Shown: in pieces, positions 24,097-30,995 of the stretch | Layout of the letters: every line of letters starts with the position of its first letter | How positions within the stretch are numbered: the stretch's first letter is position 1 | DNA from: a virus | DNA: 39,182 nucleotides | Strand: one strand, 5' to 3' | Virus record (IMG/VR): IMGVR_UViG_3300044981_000443 | Span: 1 to 39,182 of that record | Notes under the pieces: generated by a model | What the model was told of the DNA's origin: nothing | Database searches by the model: none | The model's input: the letters and a program-made list of their open reading frames with translations, nothing else | Position numbers and translations under genes: made by a program

Positions 24097-24173
24097 CTTT
24101 GGATCTCCGTCCAGATGACGCAAGGGTCGGCGACGGCTTCCGGCGCCAGCTGTGCGAGGCGAGTCGACCGTCT
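24093..24173 (-). pseudogene. Truncated 3' end of a gene after the membrane immunity gene
   Basis: Directly after the stop of the membrane immunity gene, the same minus-strand frame continues RRSTRLAQLAPEAVADPCVI then WTEIQR and stop, overlapping the next start as ATGA. It reads like the natural C-terminus of a lost gene. Bases 24117-24146 match the start of the 69-aa gene at 22310-22519 in 28 of 30 positions (APEAVADPCV versus APEGVGDPCV). As at the other cassettes, an immunity stop codon is followed at once by a piece of a neighbouring gene. Confidence 0.5.
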
Positions 24174-24749
24174 TTAGTGAAGGTCGACAAAATAGAAATG
24201 ACCGATCGCCCGCGGATACCCATAACCAAGCACGCCGTGCCGATCGGCTCGTTCTTGCCAAGCCTTGGATGGATGATCGGATGCGATCTCATCGCTCTCA
24301 TCGTAGGCGACCCCGGAACCATGGCTCGCAAAGCCGCCCCATTCCCACACCAGGAAGCGCGGCTCACCGGCAGGCAGCTCTGCAATGTCGGTGCGATATT
24401 TGGGATACATCAAAAGCAGATGGCCGTAATCACCCGCGGCCTGACCCGCGTGCCAAACAAACTTGAGATTTAACGCCGCGGCTGCAACCGTCAACACCAA
24501 GACCAGTGTTGACAAAAGCCGGCGCCAAGCCCGCGCATACGCCCACTCCAGCGAAAGCATACAAGCAAAAAGGCCCGCAGCTCCCCACAAGGCAAGCACC
24601 AGGGCCTGAAGCGGAACAAAGAACAGGGCGAATAGGCCGGCCCAAGTAAAGAGAGACGCGATGAAACAAACGAAGACAAAAAGCAACGGACCAGCGATGG
24701 TAAGGACACCCGGCCAATAGAGAATTCGATCCTCACGCGCGCCTTGCAT
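24174..24749 (-). CDS. Predicted inner-membrane immunity protein
   Basis: A 191-aa protein 12 bases downstream of a toxin gene, the usual place of an antidote. Residues ~13-33, ~36-66 (one long or two short segments) and ~79-95 are strongly hydrophobic; the C-terminal ~90 residues are soluble (YGHLLLMYPKYRTDIAELPA; EPRFLVWEWGGFASHGSGVA). No family is recognised. A membrane-bound antidote suggests that the cognate toxin acts at or beyond the inner membrane, but this is inference. The C-terminal EPRFLVWEWGG...YDESDEI segment occurs in small uncharacterised proteins next to toxin genes as far as I can judge. Confidence 0.65.
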   Translation of the reverse strand: MQGAREDRILYWPGVLTIAGPLLFVFVCFIASLFTWAGLFALFFVPLQALVLALWGAAGLFACMLSLEWAYARAWRRLLSTLVLVLTVAAAALNLKFVWHAGQAAGDYGHLLLMYPKYRTDIAELPAGEPRFLVWEWGGFASHGSGVAYDESDEIASDHPSKAWQERADRHGVLGYGYPRAIGHFYFVDLH

Positions 24750-24761
24750 ATCGGGGGCCTT

Positions 24762-25814
24762 TCATTTCCCGGTCCGGATGCGCCCGGATTGATATAGCCG
24801 ATAACCTCTTATGGTGTCTTCGACATCTTGTTTGGCGGAGTGCGTATAGCGTTCATCCATTTTCTCGGTAGGGTCGAATTTGGATTTAAGTGCGGCGTAG
24901 GCGTCCACAACTGACAGGAATTCATCTATGTCAACACCCGCAGCCGCGGCAAAGATGCCGGTTGCGAGACTTGTGTAGTGGCGATAATCGTGAACATAGT
25001 TTGAATCGAACCGTTCGGCATCCAAAGAGCCGCCATGGGTGAATGGATATAATTCCGAAGTGATTTCCGCCGCAAGGCCGATGAGAGCGCTCGGCTTCAA
25101 CAGCCCGTTCGCTACCGCTTGAGCCGCCTGATTGAACTGGTGAATGTCGTCGGCCAAAGAATGCGCCGCAATTCCTGCCTGCGCATACAATTCCGGCGGC
25201 CGGTCAGCGGGGCGAAGAATTGGCTTGCCCTGATCGTCGAGCACCGGCTGCCCTAAGCTATCGACGAATTGCTCCGGATGCTTCGGACTATCGGGCGGAA
25301 TTTGGTCCGCCTCTATGACGTGATACTTTGACGGTGGGACGGCGACCGAATCCAGCGCACCGATTGGGGCATCTTGCGCGTATAGCACACGAGGTTTTGT
25401 CGCTTCAGTCGCATCCGTCAGCGTGCCGGTTTCTCGTGCGGCGTATTGCGTTGGCGCACCCGGCAATTCACGCAGGGTCCCGGAAAAATCCGACGACGAT
25501 CCATCATCGTCCATCGTCCACTGCCCGCCGTCGGAACTGCCGGCCGACACGCGCGGCTGGTCCGGATTATATTTCTTCGCCAGCGTCATGCGCATTTCCG
25601 CCTTCAGCAGCGCAAGGCATTCGTCGCCGGTTTTTTGAAAGTTTCGCTTGATCGCCTCCAGGTCGCGGCGGATCGCCGCGAGTTCCGCGCGCCGCTGCCG
25701 CAGCAATTCATCTTCGTCTGGCCCGGCGAGCGTGCGGATCGCCTTGGCGATCTCAAGCCGCGCGTGCAAGGTCTGGGGCACGGCGCTCAGAGTGCGCGGT
25801 AGTGGTGGTTTCAT
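24762..25814 (-). CDS. MKPPLPR-module polymorphic toxin with unassigned tip
   Basis: A 350-aa protein beginning MKPPLPRTLSAVPQTLHARL. Residues 1-~90 form the helical N-terminal module shared with three other sites in this window (LEIAKAIRTLAGPDEDELLR, QRRAELAAIRRDLEAIKRNF). The junction NPDQPRVSAGSSDGGQW lies at ~95-112, followed by a Thr/Ala/Pro-rich spacer with 'GTLTDATEATKPRVLYAQDA'. The tip (about 215-350) is mostly helical, with SNYVHDYRHYTSLATGIFAA and a closing HSAKQDVEDTIRGYRLYQSG; the H/D/Y-rich segments are candidate catalytic residues. The layout loosely recalls bacterial toxin type 44 domains, but I cannot confirm that. It is followed by a membrane immunity gene and preceded by a duplicated capsid 3' end. 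No signal peptide. Confidence 0.72.
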   Translation of the reverse strand: MKPPLPRTLSAVPQTLHARLEIAKAIRTLAGPDEDELLRQRRAELAAIRRDLEAIKRNFQKTGDECLALLKAEMRMTLAKKYNPDQPRVSAGSSDGGQWTMDDDGSSSDFSGTLRELPGAPTQYAARETGTLTDATEATKPRVLYAQDAPIGALDSVAVPPSKYHVIEADQIPPDSPKHPEQFVDSLGQPVLDDQGKPILRPADRPPELYAQAGIAAHSLADDIHQFNQAAQAVANGLLKPSALIGLAAEITSELYPFTHGGSLDAERFDSNYVHDYRHYTSLATGIFAAAAGVDIDEFLSVVDAYAALKSKFDPTEKMDERYTHSAKQDVEDTIRGYRLYQSGRIRTGK

Positions 25815-25832
25815 GGGCTTGACCTTTGCGAT

Positions 25833-25911
25833 GCGTCATTGCCGGGCGTGACCCGGCAACCCATGCAGCGGAGCGGCTGCATGGACCGCGGCTCACGCCC
25901 GCGCATGACGA
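25833..25911. repeat. REP-like palindromic repeat upstream of the MKPPLPR toxin
   Basis: Contains hairpins GCCGGG/CCCGGC (25841-25857) and CATGCAG/CTGCATG (25862-25883), followed by a GC-rich segment ending GCGCATGACG. A close relative lies at 27431-27506, also between a capsid 3' end and an MKPPLPR start. This type, with 'CATTGCCGGGC.TGACCCGGCAA' arms, is widespread in Bradyrhizobium-like genomes. It is part of the duplicated unit. Confidence 0.65.
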
Positions 25912-25946
25912 AGGGGCACGGACCGGTCGAGCGAATACCCAGCGGG

Positions 25947-26268
25947 CTACCCCGCCGCGATATTCGCGATCACCGCCATGGACGGCGGGAAATAGTGCTG
26001 CAGCACCTCGTCGGCATAGACGCCGGTCTCGTAACGGCGCGCCCGCGGCGGCCATTCGATCTGGTAGTAGTCCTGCCGGGTGCGCACCTGCATGACGTTG
26101 CCGACGTTGGACAGCGGATAGGGCATGTTGGGATGCACGCGGATGTCGAGCACTTTCGGCCCGGCCATGGAGAACTTGTTGAGATAGGTGCGCACCATGA
26201 CGCCGCCGCCGAGCGCGCCCTGGTCGGCATCGAACACGAAGCGCTGCGCCGCATTGGCGTTGCCGGCG
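25947..26268 (-). pseudogene. Duplicated 3' end of the major capsid gene
   Basis: The minus-strand frame reads FDADQGALGGGVMVRTYLNK, FSMAGPKVLDIRVHPNMP, YPLSNVGNVMQVRTRQDYYQ, and ends MAVIANIAAG, i.e. the last ~105 codons of the intact capsid gene at 27540-29111 with an in-frame loss of 11 codons (the AGALLMTARTL segment). Homology ends abruptly near 26268. It lies between the immunity gene of one cassette and the REP-like element and MKPPLPR toxin of the next, so it marks a cassette border. It has no proper start; an internal ATG exists but a 96-aa product would be only a capsid fragment. Confidence 0.88.
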
Positions 26269-26328
26269 CGTTTCAGCCGCGCATCATCGACACGGGAAAG
26301 GGAGGCCAGTCACTACGCGCGAAATCAC

Positions 26329-26808
26329 TCAGTCTGGTTCCGTCCCGCGCTTGCTCCCGGCATATTCTATGCTTTGATATTTTTCGGGAAAATACTGCCG
26401 CTGCAATGTGTCGATGATTTCATCACCGCGAATATATAGGCCCATGTCGGGCCAATCCTTGAGGTGATCGTCGAGGGCTACGGTATATACAATTTCCCAT
26501 CCCGGGAATTCCTTCACGATATCCTGCAGCTGATAGACAATAAACGGCTGAAATAGGTCGAGATTGGCGACAGATACCTTTACTTGATCCGATTGAACGA
26601 AATGATAATGCGCGGAAAAGTCGCCCAGCCCCGCCAAAGAGTCGGCTCGGCCGTATTGCTCCAAAAGATCCTCAATTCGGTCTCGAAGCAGCAGGAAGGT
26701 ATTGAATTGCTCATCATAGCGACGATCCTCATCTTCCTTGCTTTGTATTTTTTTTCTCACAACTGCACCTAACCCTTCTGAATCTATTTTAACGCCGAAA
26801 TCTACCAT
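26329..26808 (-). CDS. Immunity protein for the (G)HH nuclease-like toxin, copy at the capsid locus
   Basis: A 159-aa acidic protein, homologous over its last ~125 residues to the 142-aa protein at 34720-35148: 'FPGWEIVYTVALDDHLKDWP' then DMGLYIRGDEIIDTLQRQYF against 'FPGWEIELTVTVRGHYDDWP' then NMGLYIRPHEIIDGLQRQYF. Both follow related (G)HH toxin tips, which identifies the family as the cognate antidote (inferred by conserved pairing). The start at 26808 overlaps the toxin 3' end by 20 bases. The N-terminal ~25 residues (DFGVKIDSEGLGAVVRKKIQ) have no counterpart in the other copy. A+T content is higher than in the capsid gene. Cytoplasmic, no signal. Confidence 0.75.
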   Translation of the reverse strand: MVDFGVKIDSEGLGAVVRKKIQSKEDEDRRYDEQFNTFLLLRDRIEDLLEQYGRADSLAGLGDFSAHYHFVQSDQVKVSVANLDLFQPFIVYQLQDIVKEFPGWEIVYTVALDDHLKDWPDMGLYIRGDEIIDTLQRQYFPEKYQSIEYAGSKRGTEPD

Positions 26809-27409
26809 TATAAAGGCTTATTCTTGGATCGTCTGAGTGAAGAACCTCGTGAATGAATTTTCGCGCTTGGTCGGGTGTCATGTCTTCGGACCGAATTCCG
26901 AGTCTTCCCAAGAATTGATGCCACAGGCCTAAAACTGCCTTCGTATATTCTCTGTGTGGTCTGTCGTTCTTATGAAGGCCTTTCGGGAGTGGCCCAGTGA
27001 CAGCTTCATCGAAAACCTTTCGAGTTTCGGGTCTAAGCTGATTTTTCTTAAATAGATCATCGAAGATTTCTTTGGGTACGTAGTGATGACCGCCCCGTAG
27101 CCGCCGATAGGCTTGATCCGTAACGACACCGCCGGCTCCGCCTGACCAACGTCCGCTGCGTCGTCCGCTGCCCCTACGCCAGCGCGACTGGTCCGAACGG
27201 AAGCCGGCCTTATAAAATTCCTCCCGTAGGGAGGTGCGGAAGATTCTTCTCGCCAACGCGTAATTGTCCTCGGGTACCGTGGTCTCTAATGATCCACCAG
27301 ACTGGTCGACAGAAGGCGCAACGAGCGTAAGGATTGCCTTGACGATCTCGAGTTGCACGTGCGGCAATCGCGGCACGGCGCTCAAGGTGCGCGGCAGCGG
27401 TGGTTTCAT
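26789..27409 (-). CDS. MKPPLPR-module toxin with (G)HH nuclease-like tip
   Basis: A 206-aa toxin, ATG 27409. It has a shortened N-terminal module (MKPPLPRTLSAVPRLPHVQL, EIVKAILTLVAP), a variant junction (SDQSRWRRGSGRRSGRWSGG) and a ~100-residue tip beginning RGGHHYVPKEIFDDLFKKNQ. The tip continues PETRKVFDEAVTGPLPKGLH, PHREYTKAVLGLWHQFL, MTPDQARKFIHEVLHSDDPR. It is clearly homologous to the tip at 35138-36208. The GHH start with further conserved His residues suggests the HNH/Endo VII nuclease group of polymorphic toxins, but the exact Pfam family is uncertain. It follows the intact capsid gene and a REP-like repeat, and is coupled to its immunity gene by overlap. Confidence 0.75.
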   Translation of the reverse strand: MKPPLPRTLSAVPRLPHVQLEIVKAILTLVAPSVDQSGGSLETTVPEDNYALARRIFRTSLREEFYKAGFRSDQSRWRRGSGRRSGRWSGGAGGVVTDQAYRRLRGGHHYVPKEIFDDLFKKNQLRPETRKVFDEAVTGPLPKGLHKNDRPHREYTKAVLGLWHQFLGRLGIRSEDMTPDQARKFIHEVLHSDDPRISLYNGRFRR

Positions 27410-27430
27410 GTGCCTGATCTCGTGAGCGCG

Positions 27431-27506
27431 CCATTGCCGGGCGCGACCCGGCAATCCATGCGGCGGCGGGGCCGTATCGATGCGCGGGTCACGCCCGCGC
27501 ATGACG
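27431..27506. repeat. REP-like palindromic repeat between capsid gene and MKPPLPR toxin
   Basis: Hairpin GCCGGG/CCCGGC (27436-27452) followed by a GC-rich arm ending GCGCATGACGAG. It is the sister of 25833-25911 and lies in the same order: capsid 3' end, repeat, MKPPLPR start. No T-run follows, so read-through from capsid into the toxin is likely. Confidence 0.6.
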
Positions 27507-27539
27507 AGACGCGGGATGAAGGACCGAGAGCGGCGCGGG

Positions 27540-29111
27540 CTACCCCGCCGCAATATTCGCAATAACCGCCATGGACGGCGGGAAATAGTGCTGCAGCACT
27601 TCGTCGGCATAGACGCCGGTCTCGTAGCGGCGCGCCCGCGGCGGCCATTCGATCTGGTAGTAATCCTGCCGGGTGCGCACCTGCATGACATTGCCGACGT
27701 TCGACAGCGGATACGGCAACGTGCGCGCGGTCATCAGCAGCGCGCCCGCGGGCATGTTGGGATGCACGCGGATGTCGAGCACTTTCGGGCCGGCCATGGA
27801 GAACTTGTTGAGATAGGTGCGCACCATGACGCCGCCGCCGAGCACGCCCTGGTCGGCATCGAACACGAAGCGCTGCGCCGCATTGGCATTGCCGGCGAGG
27901 ATCTTCTTTGACAGGTCGTTGGCGACCTGCGAACCGACCCACATGGTGTCGGGCGAGAGCCGGTAATTGTCCCAGCGGTTCTTCAGCGCCGCGTCGATCT
28001 CGACGACGCCGCCGGCGCCGTCGCCGGTCAGAGTCGAGCCGGTGCCGGCGGTGCCGGTGGCAAGATATTGCACATAGGCGTTGGAGCCGGACTTGAACGC
28101 CTGGTAGAGCAGGCCGTCGAACACCAGCGCATTGGTCGAATTGTCGGAGCTGAACGAGGCCGCAGTCTGCGTGCCGGCCGCGTTCGCGGTGATCACCAGC
28201 GAATTGATGGTGGTGATGGCGCCGAGCACTTCGGAGCCGGCGGCACCCCAGAACCAGGCATAGCCCATGGCGCCGGTCACCGGCGCGACGCTGGCGGCGA
28301 TCGAGCCCGACGTGCCCGACGAGATCGACGCCATGGCATTGGCCGATTTGCCGGCGGCGCCGCCGCCGAACGTATCCGACGAACCGTCGGCATTGCTGCG
28401 CGTGATCGCGCCCTGGATGCCGCCGGTGATGGAGCCGTTGACGATGGCGTCGAGCGACAGCGCGACGCAGATGACGCTGTAGGGCGACGCCGCGGCGGTG
28501 AGGCTGCCGCCGGAAGTCGACGGCGCCAGCGACGGCGTCGGCGTGGTGCCGAGCGGCACCGAGGTATTACCGCCCAAGATCAGGAGCTCCTCGCCGAGCA
28601 TGCAGGCTTCGAGCCCGATCTTGGCGCCGATCGCCTTGATGTCGTCAAAGCCCATGCCGGCATATTGCGCCTCGAAGTCCACCGAGGTTTCGATGCCGAT
28701 GCCCTTGTAGGCGGCGCTGTAATCCTGCGTCGCCACCGCGCTGACGCCGCCGCGATTGCCGCCGGAGACGCCGATACGAAGGCCCGTGGTGTTGATGCCG
28801 GTCACCGCGCGCCAATTGGCCTGGATGCCGCCCTTGCCGGAGACGCGCGGGATCTCGTTGCGCAGCGGCGTGAGCATCGGATAGACGAATTTGGCGCCGG
28901 TCTCGAGATCGTAATAGGTCAGGCCCGAGGTCGGCGAATTGGATTCCGAGAACGTGCTTTTCGCCAGCGGATCGCCGGGCAGCGGATTGGCGTGTGCCTT
29001 CTCGATCTCGCGCAGGAAGCTGCCCGCATTGGTCAGCGCGGCGCTGTAATCCTGCATGGTGTGCGGCAAGGCCGACTTGGCAAGGAGGTGCGGAAGGTTG
29101 GGCTGATACAT
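27540..29111 (-). CDS. Major capsid protein with an internal extra domain
   Basis: A 523-aa major head protein. N-terminus: MYQPNLPHLLAKSALPHTMQ, a helical scaffold-like segment, then LTYYDLETGAKFVYPMLTPL and RNEIPRVSGKGGIQANWRAV; 'VATQDYSAAYKGIGIETSVD' then FEAQYAGMGFDDIKA, typical of capsids from large-headed siphophages. After LGEELLILGGNTSVPLG comes a Ser/Thr/Gly/Ala-rich stretch (about 185-320), probably an Ig-like surface insertion. The C-terminal P-loop/A-domain part (MWVGSQVANDLSKKILAG, GVMVRTYLNKFSMAGPKVLD, IEWPPRARRYETGVYADEVL, interrupted) ends IANIAAG. It lies directly after the prohead protease. Its last ~105 codons are duplicated at 25947-26268. Confidence 0.9.
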   Translation of the reverse strand: MYQPNLPHLLAKSALPHTMQDYSAALTNAGSFLREIEKAHANPLPGDPLAKSTFSESNSPTSGLTYYDLETGAKFVYPMLTPLRNEIPRVSGKGGIQANWRAVTGINTTGLRIGVSGGNRGGVSAVATQDYSAAYKGIGIETSVDFEAQYAGMGFDDIKAIGAKIGLEACMLGEELLILGGNTSVPLGTTPTPSLAPSTSGGSLTAAASPYSVICVALSLDAIVNGSITGGIQGAITRSNADGSSDTFGGGAAGKSANAMASISSGTSGSIAASVAPVTGAMGYAWFWGAAGSEVLGAITTINSLVITANAAGTQTAASFSSDNSTNALVFDGLLYQAFKSGSNAYVQYLATGTAGTGSTLTGDGAGGVVEIDAALKNRWDNYRLSPDTMWVGSQVANDLSKKILAGNANAAQRFVFDADQGVLGGGVMVRTYLNKFSMAGPKVLDIRVHPNMPAGALLMTARTLPYPLSNVGNVMQVRTRQDYYQIEWPPRARRYETGVYADEVLQHYFPPSMAVIANIAAG

Positions 29112-29173
29112 GGTGTGGTTCCCGTGGTTGGTTGTTTGGTGATGTTGATCTGAAAAAGCGTGTGAAAATCTTC

Positions 29174-29294
29174 ACCTCCCCCTGCAGGGGGGAGGTTCGC
29201 CGCGCGCAGCGCGGCTGGTGGGGGCAAGTGCTCAGGTGCGGTGGGCGACCCCACCCGGCCGCTTCGCGGCCACCCTCCCCCTACAGGGGAGGGT
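29174..29294. repeat. Paired GC-rich palindromes between protease and capsid genes
   Basis: Two near-identical palindromes of 23 bases lie at 29174-29196 (core CCTCCCCCTGCAGGGGGGAGG minus one) and 29272-29294 (CCCTCCCCC-TA-CAGGGGAGGG type), separated by GC-rich sequence with GCGGCCGCTTCGCGGCC-like hairpins. The unit fills the gap between the protease stop and the capsid leader. The same CCTCCCC..GGGGAGG class recurs in portal copies at 31.9, 33.7 and 38.3 kb. It could set transcript stability of the capsid message. Confidence 0.6.
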
Positions 29295-30317
29295 TTAGTC
29301 GCGACGCGGGCGAAAGCCCGGAATGGCGCGCATCGGCTGCGATTGCGCTTTGCGGATCGCGGCTTCCGCGAGCGCCTCGAGCGCGCCCGGTTGATCGAGC
29401 AGCGCTTCCGGCTTGGGAAAGATCGAGTCGTCGCTTTTCTCGGCAACGCGCACCGAGGTGGTGCCGAGCGGCAGCGGCTGCGCCTCGATTTTCTTCACGC
29501 GCGCGGCCAGGTCCTCCACGTGCGAGGTCACGGCCTGGATCGCCTTGGCCAAGGAACGATCGAAGACTTTTGCGAGCTTTGCCGTCGCATCGTCATCGGC
29601 AGCAACGGCGGCGCCCTCGCCGGCCTGTGGCGAAAATTTCGGCCGCGGCTCGACCTTGGCGCCCACAACCGGCCCGGCAGCGGCGCAGCAGTCGGGATCG
29701 AGCCCGACCAGGAGATCGTGGGTTTGCTTGATGCGTTCCTTGTCGGCCTTGGAGTGGCGCGCGCCGATCTTGGCGAGCGCCTCGGCCAGTGCGGCGGACA
29801 CGGGCGAAGAATGTTCCTTGAACTTGCGCAGCTCGGTCGAGCCGTCGGCCTTGATCATCGCAAAGGTCGCTTCCGGCAGGCACGGGTGATCGACCAGCGA
29901 CACCTCCATGGGCTCGGCGGTGTAGCGCATCAGCGAAGGCTCATCGGGATCCGGCCAGCGCTTCAGATACCGACCGCCTTGCGAGAAGCCGGTATAGACG
30001 CCCTGCTCGACTTTTTCCCACTCGGCGTCGTCGACCACTTTGCCGCAGATCTCGATGCGCTTGTGCTCGTCGTTGAACGCGATCTCGACGAGCTTACCGG
30101 CCGCCACGTTGGAATGCATGGCGCGCAGATTGCCGAGGCTCTTGCCGTCGGTAGCGGACGCGAAATTGCGCGACCATTTCTGATAATGCGGCTTGGTCGA
30201 GGCATAGTCGCAGACTTCGCCGGAGACATCCGGCTTCTCCGCGGTGACGACGCCGTAGACCAGGCGCTGCGCCGCATCGATCTTGGTAATGGGAACGAAG
30301 ATGGTCATGTCATCCAT
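29295..30317 (-). CDS. Prohead protease (XkdF-like) with C-terminal scaffold-like region
   Basis: A 340-aa head maturation protease. ATG 30317 has an excellent AAGGAG site 7 bases away. The N-terminal ~165 residues are the protease: VPITKIDAAQRLVYGVVTAE, SGEVCDYASTKPHYQKWSRN, NLRAMHSNVAAGKLVEI (candidate catalytic His in AMHSN), VYTGFSQGGRYLKRW (Ser candidate) and MEVSLVDHPCLPEATFAMI (the 'E.SlVd.P..p.a.f' motif of XkdF/HK97-type prohead proteases). The remainder is helical and charged (about 170-320) and may serve as an internal scaffold, as in phages that fuse protease and scaffold. It sits immediately before the capsid gene. Because it cuts head proteins, it is a candidate processing enzyme for head-borne toxins, which is inference. 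Confidence 0.88.
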   Translation of the reverse strand: MDDMTIFVPITKIDAAQRLVYGVVTAEKPDVSGEVCDYASTKPHYQKWSRNFASATDGKSLGNLRAMHSNVAAGKLVEIAFNDEHKRIEICGKVVDDAEWEKVEQGVYTGFSQGGRYLKRWPDPDEPSLMRYTAEPMEVSLVDHPCLPEATFAMIKADGSTELRKFKEHSSPVSAALAEALAKIGARHSKADKERIKQTHDLLVGLDPDCCAAAGPVVGAKVEPRPKFSPQAGEGAAVAADDDATAKLAKVFDRSLAKAIQAVTSHVEDLAARVKKIEAQPLPLGTTSVRVAEKSDDSIFPKPEALLDQPGALEALAEAAIRKAQSQPMRAIPGFRPRRD

Positions 30318-30537
30318 TGCGCACTCCTTGTTGCGTTATAGCGGCGCATGCGTGTTGGCTTGACCGGCGCGCTGTGCGCGCTCCGGCCAGGGAACGGTTA
30401 CCGATTTGGCGAAGCTTGAAGCAGAGAACGGTAGACGCACCGGCTGGAGAATTACCGGCGATCCGTTCAGCCGGCCGAGTAATAGATCAGGACGAAAACA
30501 CTCAGCGGCAAAATCATGGTGGACAGCAAGCGCCTCA

Positions 30538-30990
30538 TCATTCTCGAGAGCGCCCCGGTTTAAATTGTCGCCGAAGATTATCGGCTATCGAGCGGAGTTT
30601 GGGATCAGGTCCTTCGTATTGCACTGCCTCCACCGCATCGCGACTCTTGGCCACTCGATCATCAGACATGCTGCCATCGTTCGCAGGCGCATTCACAATC
30701 GAGACTTCAACGTCATCGCCGTTGTGCCGTTTTCGATAAATGCGTCCTTTCACGAGCATACCGCTTACCAATTCGACATGGTCCTGAACCTCTTTCGGCG
30801 TCGCTGAAAGGCCAGAGATTTGGACCGAATACGGCGGTTCCACAGCGTTGATTCCTCCCCAAATCATGGAATCGACCAAAGCGTCAGGGCTCTGGCCGTG
30901 CCGATCCGGCGCACCAATCGAGGCGAGGAGCGCATGATAAAAATCCAGCACCGTTTTCCATTTTGTGGCATCGAGCTCGATGGTTCGCAT
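30538..30990 (-). CDS. Barstar-family immunity protein
   Basis: A 150-aa antidote of the barstar family. Seen: MRTIELDATKWKTVLDFYHA then LLASIGAPDRHGQSPDALVD and SMIWGGINAVEPPYSVQISG. This matches the barstar pattern 'i.lDg....t..dfy..L...lg.p..yG.nlDAL.D.l.w...' with the characteristic Asp-Ala-Leu-x-Asp helix. It starts 5 bases after the stop of a barnase-like toxin, so the pairing is classical. Compared with barstar (~90 aa) it has ~60 extra C-terminal residues (RKRHNGDDVEVSIVNAPAND; charged tail), similar in length to extended barstar-like immunity proteins. It should act in the cytoplasm by covering the RNase active site. Confidence 0.88.
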   Translation of the reverse strand: MRTIELDATKWKTVLDFYHALLASIGAPDRHGQSPDALVDSMIWGGINAVEPPYSVQISGLSATPKEVQDHVELVSGMLVKGRIYRKRHNGDDVEVSIVNAPANDGSMSDDRVAKSRDAVEAVQYEGPDPKLRSIADNLRRQFKPGRSRE

Positions 30991-30995
30991 GATCC

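Noticed and set aside
26470-26800. Possible frameshift between the (G)HH toxin and its immunity gene making one protein
   Set aside because: The toxin has a clean stop and the immunity ATG lies 20 bases before it in another frame; the paralogous pair at 35.1 kb has the same arrangement, so overlap rather than fusion is the simple reading.
25833-27506. CRISPR-like array suggested by repeated palindromic sequences
   Set aside because: There are only two copies 1.6 kb apart, with genes between; no regular spacer pattern was seen anywhere in the window. I also saw no tRNA-like or rRNA sequence.
28068-29153. Plus-strand frame of about 360 codons opposite the capsid gene
   Set aside because: Composition is typical of a GC-bias shadow (Arg/Gly/Ala/Asp-rich); the capsid on the other strand has clear family motifs and a duplicated 3' end in the same frame.
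29174-29294. Insertion sequence or miniature transposon between protease and capsid genes
   Set aside because: The two palindromes are not flanked by convincing target duplications, carry no transposase remnant, and match the dispersed GC-rich palindrome type found elsewhere in the window.
30335-30590. A protein-like open stretch on the minus strand between barstar and the prohead protease (NLNRGALENDEALAVHHDFA..., ending ANTHAPL)
   Set aside because: It overlaps the barstar 3' end in another frame, has no start codon after its upstream stop, and has no recognisable family. It may be a remnant, but support is too thin to list as a gene.
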